Below the pieces are notes generated by a model, which did no database searches, was not told the origin of the DNA, and was given only the letters and a program-made list of their open reading frames with translations. This document shows, piece after piece, positions 48,565 to 58,484 of a DNA stretch of 64,000 bases (its first letter is position 1; each line of letters begins with the position of its first letter). This DNA is from Chryseobacterium wanjuense (GTDB lineage: Bacteria > Bacteroidota > Bacteroidia > Flavobacteriales > Weeksellaceae): assembly GCF_900111495.1 (NCBI RefSeq), contig NZ_FOIU01000001.1:1860001-1924000 (forward strand), read 5' to 3'. The position numbers were made by a program, and so were the translations under genes.

Positions 48565-49380
48565 TTACACCCCGCTGAAAGCACTGAAACCACCATCAAT
48601 AGGCAATAATGCACCAGTGATGAAGCTTGCGGCATCTGAACATAGAAATTGGACGGCACCGTTGAGCTCATCAGCATTTCCGAAACGTCCCATGGGTGTT
48701 TTAGCGATTACTTTTTTGCTTCTGTCAGTGAGAGAACCATCCGGATTTAGTAAAATCGCCCGGTTTTGATCTCCGATGAAAAAGCCCGGAGCAATGGCAT
48801 TTACACGAATTTTGTCACCGTATTTTAAAGCTAAATCAGAGGCCAGCCATTGTGTAAAATTGGTAATTGCAGATTTGGCTGCCGAGTATCCTGCCACTCT
48901 TGTGATTGCGGAATATGCTGCCATTGAAGAGATATTCACAATGCTACCGCTTCCCTGTTCTGCCATTACTTTTCCGAAGACATAGCTCGGGTAAACCGTT
49001 CCGTTGATGTTTAAATCCGTCACTTCGTTCCAGGCTTCCATTTTCATGTCGAAAAAGCACTGGTCAGGAGCTAATGTCGCAGCAGGAATATTTCCGCCGG
49101 CAATATTGAGAAGAATATCGATTTTACCATATTTTTCGAGGATTTTTTTTGAAGCAGATTCAAGACTTTCAATATTCATCACGTTGGCTTCCACTGCTAA
49201 TGCATCGCCACCCAGATCTTTCAGTTCTTTTACCCTTGCGCCTACTGTCTGTTGATTTCTTCCCAATGCAACAATTTTTGCTCCGGCTTCAATAAAACTT
49301 TTAGCCAAACTTCCGCCGAGTACGCCTGAAGCACCTGTAATGACGGCCACTTTATCTTTTATGCTGAATATTTCGTTCAT
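48565..49380 (-). CDS. SDR oxidoreductase, probable D-mannonate oxidoreductase (fructuronate reductase)
   Basis: 271-aa NAD(P)-dependent short-chain dehydrogenase. Rossmann motif TGASGVLG (15-22), NIAGG, catalytic Ser in NISSMAAYS and YSAAK, and the C-terminal LPIDGGFSAFSGV. The family with IAGGNIPAATLAPDQ is the SDR type that replaces UxuB and converts fructuronate to mannonate. It sits 60 nt downstream of uxuA, as expected for sequential steps. UxaC (glucuronate isomerase) and the KDG kinase and aldolase are not in the window, so the pathway must be completed elsewhere. Confidence 0.88.
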   Translation of the reverse strand: MNEIFSIKDKVAVITGASGVLGGSLAKSFIEAGAKIVALGRNQQTVGARVKELKDLGGDALAVEANVMNIESLESASKKILEKYGKIDILLNIAGGNIPAATLAPDQCFFDMKMEAWNEVTDLNINGTVYPSYVFGKVMAEQGSGSIVNISSMAAYSAITRVAGYSAAKSAITNFTQWLASDLALKYGDKIRVNAIAPGFFIGDQNRAILLNPDGSLTDRSKKVIAKTPMGRFGNADELNGAVQFLCSDAASFITGALLPIDGGFSAFSGV

Positions 49381-49440
49381 ACTTATAATTGATCAATAAT
49401 GATTTATACATGATAATATTGAACCCTTTGGTTGTGTTCA

Positions 49441-50613
49441 TTAATTTGACATTTCGTTTTGTATGGCTGCCATTACCCCTTCAATTTGCCCCAAAGCGAG
49501 CATTCTTCCTAAAAATGAGTATCCGGGATTGTAACCTTTATCAATATCGTCCGTCAATAATCTTCCGTGATCGATGCGCATCGGCAAATCCGGGTTTTCT
49601 TTTTCAAATATGCGGATGACTTCAATCAGTTTTCCCCGTCCACCCAAATGATGGGCTTCGATAAAATCTCCGTTTTCAAAAACATTGGTACTTCTTAAAT
49701 GGACAAACTTTGTTCGGTAGGCATATTTCCGGGCAAGTTTCGGAACATCATTCTGAAGACCGGCACTCAAAGAACCTGCGCAGAAAGTCAGTCCGTTGTG
49801 AGGATTATCGACAGCATTTAAGAACCAGTCTATATCTTCTTCGTTGGTCACAATTCTCGGTAAGCCCAACAATGAGAATGGCGGATCATCGGGATGTACA
49901 CACATCTGGATACCCCATTTTTCACAGACAGGCATTATTTTTTCCAGGAAATATTTCATATTCTCACGAAGCTGGTTTTTATCAACCCCATCATATAAAG
50001 CCAATAAGCTTTTGAAAATAGCTACCGGATTTTGATCTCCTTCTTTAATATTTCCATTAACAAAACCTTGAGTTTTTACAATAATAGAGTCTATTAAATC
50101 ATCATTGTCTTCCTGCGTTAAAGTATTTTTTAATTGTTCTACTTTTTGAAGAATCTCAGAATTATAATCGTTTTCTGCACCTTCTCTTTGCAGAATATGA
50201 ATTTCAAAATAAGCAAATTTGGCCTTATCAAAATATAAGGACGACGATCCGTCTTCCCACTGATAAAACAAATCTGTCCGAGCCCAGTCCAGAACCGGCA
50301 TAAAGTTGTAACAAACGGTTGTTACACCAGCTTTACCGAGGTTTTCAAGGCTTTGGATATAATTTTCTATTAATACATCTCTGTTTTCCCCTCCATATTT
50401 TATCGCTTCACTTACTGCCAGACTTTCTACGACCGACCAGCGAAGTCCAAAACTTTCTATGTAATTTTTATAATCATTAATTGCCTCCAGCGACCAGATT
50501 TCCCCGTTAGGGATTTCATGAAGTGCAGAAACAATCCCTTCTACTCCGATTTGGCGAAGCATATCCAGCTTTATTTTGTCTTTTTTACCAAACCAACGCC
50601 AGGTTTTTTCCAT
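49441..50613 (-). CDS. uxuA: Mannonate dehydratase
   Basis: Cytoplasmic metal-dependent dehydratase that converts D-mannonate to 2-keto-3-deoxygluconate; 390 aa. Family marks include WRWFGKKDKIKLDMLRQ at the N-terminus, CYNFMPVLDWARTDL, MCVHPDDPPFSLLGLPRI with the metal-binding His/Asp, CAGSLSAG, HLRSTN and MRIDHGRLL. It handles glucuronate set free by GH67 and GH115. A strong terminator (50634-50664) between susD and uxuA implies partial read-through or a promoter I cannot recognise. Confidence 0.96.
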   Translation of the reverse strand: MEKTWRWFGKKDKIKLDMLRQIGVEGIVSALHEIPNGEIWSLEAINDYKNYIESFGLRWSVVESLAVSEAIKYGGENRDVLIENYIQSLENLGKAGVTTVCYNFMPVLDWARTDLFYQWEDGSSSLYFDKAKFAYFEIHILQREGAENDYNSEILQKVEQLKNTLTQEDNDDLIDSIIVKTQGFVNGNIKEGDQNPVAIFKSLLALYDGVDKNQLRENMKYFLEKIMPVCEKWGIQMCVHPDDPPFSLLGLPRIVTNEEDIDWFLNAVDNPHNGLTFCAGSLSAGLQNDVPKLARKYAYRTKFVHLRSTNVFENGDFIEAHHLGGRGKLIEVIRIFEKENPDLPMRIDHGRLLTDDIDKGYNPGYSFLGRMLALGQIEGVMAAIQNEMSN

Positions 50614-50633
50614 CGTCTTTTAAATTTTTAATT

Positions 50634-50664
50634 AAAAAACAAGGCAGATATTTTAGGATCTGCC
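50634..50664 (-). terminator. Intrinsic terminator between susD and uxuA
   Basis: On the minus strand GGCAGAT-N8-ATCTGCC is a perfect 7-bp stem followed by TTG and six T residues. It lies 36 nt past the susD stop. It may end or attenuate the xyl-susCD transcript. Confidence 0.82.
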
Positions 50665-50700
50665 CTGCCAACTATATATAAATGTGAAATTAACCAAATT

Positions 50701-52650
50701 TTAATATCCTGGGTTTTGATATTTAGCCTTGATATCTGCAGAAACTTCCATCGCATCAAGCTGACTTTGAGGAATAGGTCTTAAATAATGGAATTTCTGA
50801 ATATTACGTGTAACCGTCTGAGGCGTATGATCTCCATAATTAGATCCTCCTATCTGATAAGAAGATGCATATTCCTGCCACTTTTGCGTTCTAATAAGAT
50901 CGTACCATCTATAAAATTCGCCATAATATTCTCTGGATCTTTCTGCCAAAATATAATCAATTGTAATGGTTGAAGGTGTGGCAGCAACCATCGCAGCACT
51001 GTTATCCGCTATATAGGTAGTATTTTGGGCATTACTAAATTTCCATTTTCCGGCTCTTGCACGAATTACATTGATAAGATCTCTTGCAGTCATCGCTCCT
51101 GAAGCTCCTTTTACAGCAGCTTCTGCCGCGATGAAATAAAATTCTGAAAATTTAGCTGCATTAAATGGACGTGTTAATCCTGCATTAGGAAATCCTAAAC
51201 CATTACCGTTATCTGTACGGTAAGTTCCTATTTTCCATAAACCAGGGAAAACCATTCTGCTAATACCATTGGGCGCAATAACCCAATCTGCTCTTCCCGG
51301 TAATGTACCGGCTCCTACACCACTTTGCCCTGCTCCTGAAGGATAGGTTGGTGTTTGAGAATCATCATTCAGAAAAGTAAGAATGGCATCATTCGGCTGA
51401 ACGGGTAAATTATTTGCATTGTATAATACCGGTATAGTGGTAAGACCTGTTGCTTCTTTATTCCAATTTCCTCTATAGCTTGTAACAAAAGTTCCATCAT
51501 AGCGAGAATCATTTGTTTTGTCTGCAAAGGTATTTTTTATTACTCCAATGGTAGGACACATACGTACCCAAGGACGACCTAATGTCTGGGTAGCAGCACG
51601 CTGAACGGAGCTACCGGCATCCCAGGTGGTAGAAGACTTGCTGCTTTTAATATTGGTATAATTCCAGGTCTGCATCCAGGCTGCAAAGTTGTCCGGGCTC
51701 CAGCCGGAACCAAATCCTATAGGATCACTTTCATTATAATATGAGCTAGACGATGTGTGATCTGCATACAGCATACATTCATTATTTCTGTCATTGGAGC
51801 CTACATTTAAATCATAGTAAGTAGGCTGCAGGGCATATGGCCCAGGACTGTTAATTCCCTCTAATGCAATATCATAAGCCTGTTGGAAATACCATTGGGC
51901 ATTATGACCATCAGGATCCGTTCTTGCAGCTTCCGGATAGGTGGGAATATCATTAGGATTTTGCAGCCACCAGCCATAAGTAAGGTATGCTTTTGCTAAA
52001 AACAATCTTGCAACATTTTTGGTAACCCCACCCGTAACCCGTGGAGAGGCTGGTAGATTATCTATAGCTTTTTTAAGGTCAGGAAATATAGCTTTGCTAT
52101 ACACCTCAGGCACTGTATTTCTTACTGACGTTGCAGACGGATTAATATTAAAAGCCAGTTCCCCGGAACCAAGATCTAATGGAACACCACCGTAAGTCTG
52201 CACCAATAAAAAGTAATCAAATGCTCTGAAGAATCGGGCCTCGGAAATAAGAGATTCGGAAATTCCGAAAGACGGGCCTTTTTCAATAATTCCATTGGCA
52301 GTATTGATGTACGGAAACACAGAATTCCAAATCATACTCGGAGGAAATGTTGATGGAGTAATATTTCCATTTCCTGACATATCCAATTCTTTAAAATTGC
52401 CATCAGCCTGTTGCCCAAAAGTTGATTCATCTGTACCATTCTGGCAATTGCTCATAAAATATCCATTCCCATACAACATACGGAGATGTCTGTATAAAGA
52501 CGTAACTCCCTGGTTGATGCCTTGTTCTGTATTAAAATAATCAACAGTATAACTTGTTCTTGGCTCTTCATCCAATATTTCATTACATCCGGTGAAAGTT
52601 AATGATAAGAAGATTGCTCCTGCTATCATTTTTTTATTATATTTTATCAT
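50701..52650 (-). CDS. SusD/RagB family surface glycan-binding lipoprotein
   Basis: 649-aa outer-membrane lipoprotein that caps the SusC channel and captures oligosaccharides. The N-terminus ends in the lipobox LTFTGC, then NEILDEEPRTSY typical of SusD. Family regions include ARFFRAFDYFLLVQTYGGVPL, KNVARLFLAKAYLTYGWWLQNP and, near the end, ILAERSREYYGEFYRWYDLIRT with LRPIPQSQLD. It is long for a SusD (usually about 500-580 aa). Its start is 12 nt after susC, an ordinary pair. It is the only SusD in the window, so it is presumably the xylan-oligosaccharide receptor. Confidence 0.95.
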   Translation of the reverse strand: MIKYNKKMIAGAIFLSLTFTGCNEILDEEPRTSYTVDYFNTEQGINQGVTSLYRHLRMLYGNGYFMSNCQNGTDESTFGQQADGNFKELDMSGNGNITPSTFPPSMIWNSVFPYINTANGIIEKGPSFGISESLISEARFFRAFDYFLLVQTYGGVPLDLGSGELAFNINPSATSVRNTVPEVYSKAIFPDLKKAIDNLPASPRVTGGVTKNVARLFLAKAYLTYGWWLQNPNDIPTYPEAARTDPDGHNAQWYFQQAYDIALEGINSPGPYALQPTYYDLNVGSNDRNNECMLYADHTSSSSYYNESDPIGFGSGWSPDNFAAWMQTWNYTNIKSSKSSTTWDAGSSVQRAATQTLGRPWVRMCPTIGVIKNTFADKTNDSRYDGTFVTSYRGNWNKEATGLTTIPVLYNANNLPVQPNDAILTFLNDDSQTPTYPSGAGQSGVGAGTLPGRADWVIAPNGISRMVFPGLWKIGTYRTDNGNGLGFPNAGLTRPFNAAKFSEFYFIAAEAAVKGASGAMTARDLINVIRARAGKWKFSNAQNTTYIADNSAAMVAATPSTITIDYILAERSREYYGEFYRWYDLIRTQKWQEYASSYQIGGSNYGDHTPQTVTRNIQKFHYLRPIPQSQLDAMEVSADIKAKYQNPGY

Positions 52651-52662
52651 GACTCTATAGTT

Positions 52663-55536
52663 TTAAAAGGTTAAATTAAGTCCCATTAAGTAGTTTCTGG
52701 TAGATGGATTATTGGTTCCAATAATTAACTGTCTCGGTCTATAGCCGCTTACCGCCTGATTTTGATCGCCAACGGAATTTGGTTCCGGATCCATTCCTGA
52801 AAATTTATGATAAGGAGAGAATAATACAACAGGATTCGTTACAGTAAAGTATATTTTCAGTGCTGTAATTTTCATATCCTTTAAAAGTTCCTTATCAAAA
52901 TTGTATCCCAAAGTAATGGTACGTAGTTTAAGGTATGAAGCGTCAAACATTGCTAATGTTGAAGAATACTTCGGATTATCACCACTCAAATGGCGACCTG
53001 GTCTTGGATAGTAAGCATCGGTGTTGTCTTCTGTCCAATAGTCTACATCCACGTTATTTCCTCTTCCGGTTAATCTGTTAAGGTAACTTGCAGATCCATA
53101 TAATGAACTGATCAGAATTCCTCCTTTTTGGAATGCTCCTACAGTACTAAGTTCGAAATTTTTATAAGCAAAACGCATATTAAACCCTCCCTGGAATTTA
53201 GGTGCCGTATCAAAAATCTGTCTGTCTGCTTCCCCTATAGCTCTTACAGGAGTACCGTCTGCATTATAGCCTCCGGTGTAAAGAACTTTAATAGATCCTA
53301 TAACGTCAGCTGGAGTTCCCGGCTCTAAAATACTTTGATAGGGATCACCTGCCTGCCATAAGCCTATATACTGAAAATCATATAGTGCGTTGATGTTATG
53401 TCCTACAAACCAAAGGTTATTGATATCTCTGTCAATTCCAGAGGCCAGCGCTAAGATTTTGTTCTTGTTGGTATAAAGATTAACTCCCGCATCCCATGAA
53501 AAGCCGTCGGGATTATCGAAAATAATTCCGTTTAATGAAAATTCCCATCCTTTATTTTCTGTTTCGGCAACATTTTTAGTTACGTATGAAAGACCGGATG
53601 AAGCTGGAAGAGATTTATTAGATAAGAGATCAAAAGTATGGGTTTTGTAATATTCAACAGTACCAGTCAACCTGTTATGAAACAATCCGAAATCAACTCC
53701 ATAATTCTGAGTCTTAGAATATTCCCATCCAAGATCGGCATTGGGTGCCTGATTTACATACACTCCGGTACCATTCGTTGTACCAAAGTTATACGGAACA
53801 ACCGTCAGTGAACCTAATGTAGAATACGGTGAAACTGCCTGATTTGAAGTCTGCCCCCAACCTGCTCTAATTTTTAAAAGATTAAGAGCTTTTATATTTT
53901 TCATGAAAGATTCGTTGGTAATATTCCATCCTACGGATAATGCGGGATAGGTATGCCATTTGTTTCCCGGAGCCAATACTGATGCTCCATCTGCACGTAA
54001 TGTTGCCGTAAGCATATACTTATTATCAAAAGTATACATTACCCTTCCCATGGCAGATATAAGACCGGTCTGAGAATAGATCTGATCATTCGGATTAACT
54101 GAAATATCAGCTTGTGGAGATTGCCCTAAATTGTAATACTGGAAAAAATCTGCGGGAACGTTTTTTGCACTCATATAAGTACTTATATATCTGTTGCCCT
54201 CCGCTGAATATAATCCAACGGCATTGATCTTATGCTTGCCAAAGGTGCGGTCGTATGTCAGTAAGTTTTCCAACACCCAGTGGTAGTTCTGGTTATTTCC
54301 TCTTCCTGCAGACGATGCCGTAGCGGGATTTGTACTGAAAACACCTACTCCTACGTAATTTCCACTATTGGTCGTACGGTAATCCAAACCTACATTAAGT
54401 CTATATTTAAGGCCGTTAAGAGGCAAACTCACTTCTCCGTATAGATTATTATATGATGCAAATATTTTGCTTTCGTCAACGTATTTTTCATCAAGGTTAT
54501 TTAATCTTTCACGAGTAAAAATCCATGTATTGTCATTACCACCTGCGGTATTCATCAAAGATCTTAAGCTTCCATCGGCATTATAAGGGTTTACAAGAGG
54601 AGAATATCCTACGACCGCTCCCGAATTTACGCCATTACCTTCTGTTTTTGTGTAGTTTGTATTTGTTGTAAAACCAAACTTGAATTTTTTACCAACCTGC
54701 TGATCCAAAGCCAGACGCATAGAAAATCGCTCATAATTTTGTAGAGGAATCAATGCATCCTGTTTGAAATAAGATAAGCCGGCACTGTAATTTCCTCCTT
54801 CTGTTCCACCGGAAACACTAATATCATGATTGGTCATCATCGCCGGTTTATAGTATAAGCTTTGCCAGTCTGTATTGGTATCATTAGATTCGTCTGCTCC
54901 GTTTGTATATATTCCTGCATCTGCACGGAGTTTCGCAAACGTTGGCCCGTCCATCATTGGATATTTCGAAAACAATGTCTGAACTCCTGTAAAAGTACTG
55001 TAAGAAAAACGCGGTTTTTGGCCTCTTGTTCCTCTGTTTGAAGTTACTAAAATAACACCATTGGCACCTCTGGAACCATAAATGGCCGTTGCAGAAGCAT
55101 CTTTCAAAATGTCAATACTTTTGATATCACTTGAGCTGATGTCTGATAATGAGCCCGCAAACGGAATCCCGTCAAGAACCACAAGAGGATTGTTATCTCC
55201 CGATAAAGATCGTGTCCCTCTGATACGGATCTGCATCGCAGCACCCGGCTTTGTAGATGATTGAGAAATATCAACACCCGCCGTTCTGCCTTGCAATGCC
55301 TGTGTGATGTTTGCAGAAGGCACCTCACGAAGTACATCCCCCTTTACACTAGCCACGGATCCTGTCACGGATTCTTTCCTCTGAGTTCCGTATCCAATTA
55401 CCACAACTTCTTCAATCTTCTTCTCTTTTGTAACGGTATCTTTTTTACTCTGTGCGTACATTAAGCCAGAAGGCAAAAGAGCCATAGCAAAAAACAGGGC
55501 TGCTCTGTTGGTTTTATTTAATAAAAATACATTCAT
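52663..55536 (-). CDS. SusC/RagA family TonB-dependent outer-membrane transporter
   Basis: 957 aa from the ATG at 55536 (MNVFLLNKTNRAALFFAM, signal ending MYAQ); the 14 codons upstream look non-coding. The TonB box-like EEVVVIGYGTQRKES follows within about 20 residues of the signal cleavage site. The usual N-terminal carboxypeptidase-regulatory-like extension of SusC proteins is therefore missing. The plug shows IRIRGTRSLSGDNNPLVVLDG and ATAIYGSRGANGVILV, and the barrel runs to the C-terminal LMGLNLTF. Together with SusD it imports xylo-oligosaccharides using the TonB-ExbBD system encoded elsewhere. It lies 75 nt after xylA. Confidence 0.95.
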   Translation of the reverse strand: MNVFLLNKTNRAALFFAMALLPSGLMYAQSKKDTVTKEKKIEEVVVIGYGTQRKESVTGSVASVKGDVLREVPSANITQALQGRTAGVDISQSSTKPGAAMQIRIRGTRSLSGDNNPLVVLDGIPFAGSLSDISSSDIKSIDILKDASATAIYGSRGANGVILVTSNRGTRGQKPRFSYSTFTGVQTLFSKYPMMDGPTFAKLRADAGIYTNGADESNDTNTDWQSLYYKPAMMTNHDISVSGGTEGGNYSAGLSYFKQDALIPLQNYERFSMRLALDQQVGKKFKFGFTTNTNYTKTEGNGVNSGAVVGYSPLVNPYNADGSLRSLMNTAGGNDNTWIFTRERLNNLDEKYVDESKIFASYNNLYGEVSLPLNGLKYRLNVGLDYRTTNSGNYVGVGVFSTNPATASSAGRGNNQNYHWVLENLLTYDRTFGKHKINAVGLYSAEGNRYISTYMSAKNVPADFFQYYNLGQSPQADISVNPNDQIYSQTGLISAMGRVMYTFDNKYMLTATLRADGASVLAPGNKWHTYPALSVGWNITNESFMKNIKALNLLKIRAGWGQTSNQAVSPYSTLGSLTVVPYNFGTTNGTGVYVNQAPNADLGWEYSKTQNYGVDFGLFHNRLTGTVEYYKTHTFDLLSNKSLPASSGLSYVTKNVAETENKGWEFSLNGIIFDNPDGFSWDAGVNLYTNKNKILALASGIDRDINNLWFVGHNINALYDFQYIGLWQAGDPYQSILEPGTPADVIGSIKVLYTGGYNADGTPVRAIGEADRQIFDTAPKFQGGFNMRFAYKNFELSTVGAFQKGGILISSLYGSASYLNRLTGRGNNVDVDYWTEDNTDAYYPRPGRHLSGDNPKYSSTLAMFDASYLKLRTITLGYNFDKELLKDMKITALKIYFTVTNPVVLFSPYHKFSGMDPEPNSVGDQNQAVSGYRPRQLIIGTNNPSTRNYLMGLNLTF

Positions 55537-55611
55537 AATTATTATTTTAAAGTTAGTGTTTAAGAGAGCCAATATCATTTCTAAAAATTCTATCGGCTTT
55601 CTTATTTTTTA

Positions 55612-56940
55612 TTAGATGTGCATATTTACAATCGCCTCGAATAGTTCCTGCTTGCCGCTCTTTGGCTGAGGCTCCCCTATTTCGTGTGCTATTTTTTGTA
55701 AATCCTCTAATGTAAGTTTACCATCTTCAAAAGCTTTCCCATTTCCATTATCAAAAGATGAATATCTCTCTGTTCTTAATTTTTTATAATCTGAGTTTTC
55801 CAAAATATCAGCTGCTACAAGCAATCCTTTTGCGAAGGCATCCATACCGGAAACATGCGCTATGAAAAGATCTTCTGCATCAATTGAATTTCGGCGGATT
55901 TTGGCATCAAAATTAATACCTCCCGATCCCAGTCCTCCATTAGGAAGAATTACCAGCCATGCCTGTGCAAGCTCGAAATAATCTACCGGAAACTGGTCGG
56001 TATCCCAGCCATTCTGGTTATCACCTCTATTGGCATCTATACTTCCCAGCATACCTGCATCAACAGCTGCCTGCAGTTCGTGTTCAAAAGTATGTCCTGC
56101 CAATGTTGCATGATTAACCTCAAGATTAAGTTTAAAATCTTTATCCAATCCGTAATTTTTTAAAAAACCAATTACGGTTTCAGCATCATAATCATACTGA
56201 TGTTTTGTAGGTTCCATTGGCTTAGGCTCAATTAAAAATGTTCCCTGGAATCCCTGCTTTCTTGCATAATCACGGGACATGGTAAGAAAACGGGCAAGAT
56301 GCTCTTTTTCACGTTTCATATCGGTATTTAAAAGGCTCATGTATCCTTCTCTTCCGCCCCAGAAAACGTAATTTTCCCCGCCCAATGCAATCGTTGCATC
56401 GATGGAATTTTTAACTTGAGTTCCCGCACAGGCAACAACATCAAAATTCGGGTTGGTAGATGCTCCGTTCATGTATCTTTCATGGGTAAAAACATTGGCT
56501 GTACCCCAAAGAAGCTTGATTCCCGTCTCCTTCTGCTTTTCTTTGGCATATTCTACAATGGTCTGTAGATTTTTCTCGTAGTCTCTCCAGTTGTCTGCAG
56601 GGTCTACCAGATCAATGTCATGAAAACAATAGTACTCAAAGCCCATTTTATTCATAAATTCAAATCCTGCATCCATTTTGTATTTCGCTTTGGAAACAGC
56701 GTCAGTACCCTGACTCCAAGGGTGATGAATCGTGGGACCACCAAACGGATCACTTCCGTCTGCACATAGCGTGTGCCACCAAGCCATTGCAAAGCGCATC
56801 CACTCTTTCATTGGCTTACCCATCACCACTCTTTCTGCGTCATAATGACGAAATGCTAATGGATTTCTGCTTTCTTTACCTTCAAATTTTATTGGTGCAA
56901 CACCAGGAAAAAACTGTTTTGTTCCTTTTAAAACGTTCAT
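55612..56940 (-). CDS. xylA: Xylose isomerase
   Basis: Class II xylose isomerase (442 aa) that converts D-xylose to D-xylulose. Visible are the long N-terminal extension ([19 protein letters not shown]), [10 protein letters not shown] with the catalytic His/Asp region, [23 protein letters not shown] with a metal Glu and the catalytic Lys, [17 protein letters not shown], and [19 protein letters not shown] with metal Asp residues. It is located between xylB (39 nt) and susC (75 nt), an order that makes catabolic and uptake genes one unit. Confidence 0.97.
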   Translation of the reverse strand: MNVLKGTKQFFPGVAPIKFEGKESRNPLAFRHYDAERVVMGKPMKEWMRFAMAWWHTLCADGSDPFGGPTIHHPWSQGTDAVSKAKYKMDAGFEFMNKMGFEYYCFHDIDLVDPADNWRDYEKNLQTIVEYAKEKQKETGIKLLWGTANVFTHERYMNGASTNPNFDVVACAGTQVKNSIDATIALGGENYVFWGGREGYMSLLNTDMKREKEHLARFLTMSRDYARKQGFQGTFLIEPKPMEPTKHQYDYDAETVIGFLKNYGLDKDFKLNLEVNHATLAGHTFEHELQAAVDAGMLGSIDANRGDNQNGWDTDQFPVDYFELAQAWLVILPNGGLGSGGINFDAKIRRNSIDAEDLFIAHVSGMDAFAKGLLVAADILENSDYKKLRTERYSSFDNGNGKAFEDGKLTLEDLQKIAHEIGEPQPKSGKQELFEAIVNMHI

Positions 56941-56979
56941 ATATATATCTGATTTTTTATGTTATTGTAAAATTTCTAT

Positions 56980-58464
56980 TTATACTATTTCTTTAAGATG
57001 CTCGTGCCATCTTGAATATGCTTCGAAATACTGTTCTCTTTTTTCTTTCTCAGGCTCAATGACCGCTAATTTCTCAAGTGATGAAAAGGCTTCATTAGAG
57101 TCTGCATAAAATCCTATTCCCATTCCGGCTGCTCTTGCAGCACCTACGGCTCCATCTGTGTCGTACAGCTCAATCACTGCATTACTCACACTGGAAAGTG
57201 TCTGACGGAAAATCGAGCTTAAAAACATATTGGCATTGCCTGCGCGAACCACCTGGATATCCATTCCCATACCTCTCATGATATTCATTCCGTATTCGTA
57301 GGAAAAAACGATTCCTTCCTGTGCCGCCCTCAAAATATCTCCTTTTGTATGAATATTAAAATTAATTCCGTGTATGGAACAGCGGGTATCCTTGTTCTCC
57401 AATACTCTTTCTGCTCCGTTTCCGAAAGGAATAATGCTTAATCCTTTTGAGCCGATTGGTGAAAGTGATGCCAGATCATTCATATCTCCATAGGAAGAAA
57501 GTGAGGTTGCAAAATTGTGTTTCAGCCATGAGTTTAAAATTCCTGTTCCGTTAATACACAGCAATACGCCTAATCTCGTTTCCTCCGGACTGTGGTTGAC
57601 GTGGGCAAAGGTATTTACCCTCGACATGGTGTCATACTCCAATTTATCCAGTACTCCATAGACTACTCCCGAAGTTCCTGCCGTCGAGGCAATTTCTCCC
57701 GGGTTGAAAACATTTAATGATAATGCATTATTAGGTTGATCTCCGGCTCTATATGAAATAGGTGTACCTTCTTTTAAGCCTAATTCCTGAGCTGCCGTTG
57801 CAGAAACTGTTGATTGAATCCCGAAAGTAGGGATGATTTCAGGGAAAAAGCTTTTCGGAATCCCATAATAATTGATAACATCTTCCGAGATACAATTATT
57901 TTTAAAATCCCAGAAAATCCCTTCTGATAATCCTTCTACCGTCATTCCGATTTCTCCGGAAAGTCTCATGGCGATATAATCTCCGGGAAGCATTATTTTA
58001 TCTATTTTTTCGAAAATTTCAGGTTCGTTTTCTTTAACCCAAGCTAATTTTGAAGCGGTAAAATTTCCCGGCGAATTCAATAAATGTGATAAACATTTCT
58101 CTTCTCCAATTTCTTTAAAAGCCTTTTCACCATACGGAACAGCACGGCTGTCACACCAGATAATCGACGGACGCAGCAGATTCTGATCTTTATCGACTAA
58201 AATCAAACCGTGCATTTGCCATGTAATGCCAATTCCCTTGATGTCTTCAGGGTTGATTCCAGATTCATGCATCACCGACTCATGTGCCAGTTTTAGATTC
58301 AGCCACCATTCAGCGGGGTTCTGCTCGGCCCAGCCTGAGTTGATGGCCATAATTTTCATTTCCTTTTTTGGAGAAAAATCTGATGCAATAATTTTTCCAC
58401 TGGATGCCTCAATGAGACAAACTTTTACAGAAGAACTGCCTATGTCATATCCTAGCAAATACAT
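56980..58464 (-). CDS. xylB: Xylulokinase
   Basis: FGGY-family kinase of 494 aa that phosphorylates D-xylulose. Marks are YLLGYDIGSSSVKVCLIE, the xylulokinase-type WQMHGLILVDKDQNLLRPSI with IIWCDSRA, YRAGDQPNNALSLNV, ASTAGTSGVVYG and the C-terminal GNANMFLSSIFRQTL and DGAVGAARAAGMG. It comes 20 nt after the Nudix regulator and 39 nt before xylA, so regulator-kinase-isomerase-susC-susD probably form one transcript. Confidence 0.96.
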   Translation of the reverse strand: MYLLGYDIGSSSVKVCLIEASSGKIIASDFSPKKEMKIMAINSGWAEQNPAEWWLNLKLAHESVMHESGINPEDIKGIGITWQMHGLILVDKDQNLLRPSIIWCDSRAVPYGEKAFKEIGEEKCLSHLLNSPGNFTASKLAWVKENEPEIFEKIDKIMLPGDYIAMRLSGEIGMTVEGLSEGIFWDFKNNCISEDVINYYGIPKSFFPEIIPTFGIQSTVSATAAQELGLKEGTPISYRAGDQPNNALSLNVFNPGEIASTAGTSGVVYGVLDKLEYDTMSRVNTFAHVNHSPEETRLGVLLCINGTGILNSWLKHNFATSLSSYGDMNDLASLSPIGSKGLSIIPFGNGAERVLENKDTRCSIHGINFNIHTKGDILRAAQEGIVFSYEYGMNIMRGMGMDIQVVRAGNANMFLSSIFRQTLSSVSNAVIELYDTDGAVGAARAAGMGIGFYADSNEAFSSLEKLAVIEPEKEKREQYFEAYSRWHEHLKEIV

Positions 58465-58484
58465 AATTTGATAAAAGGGGGAAT

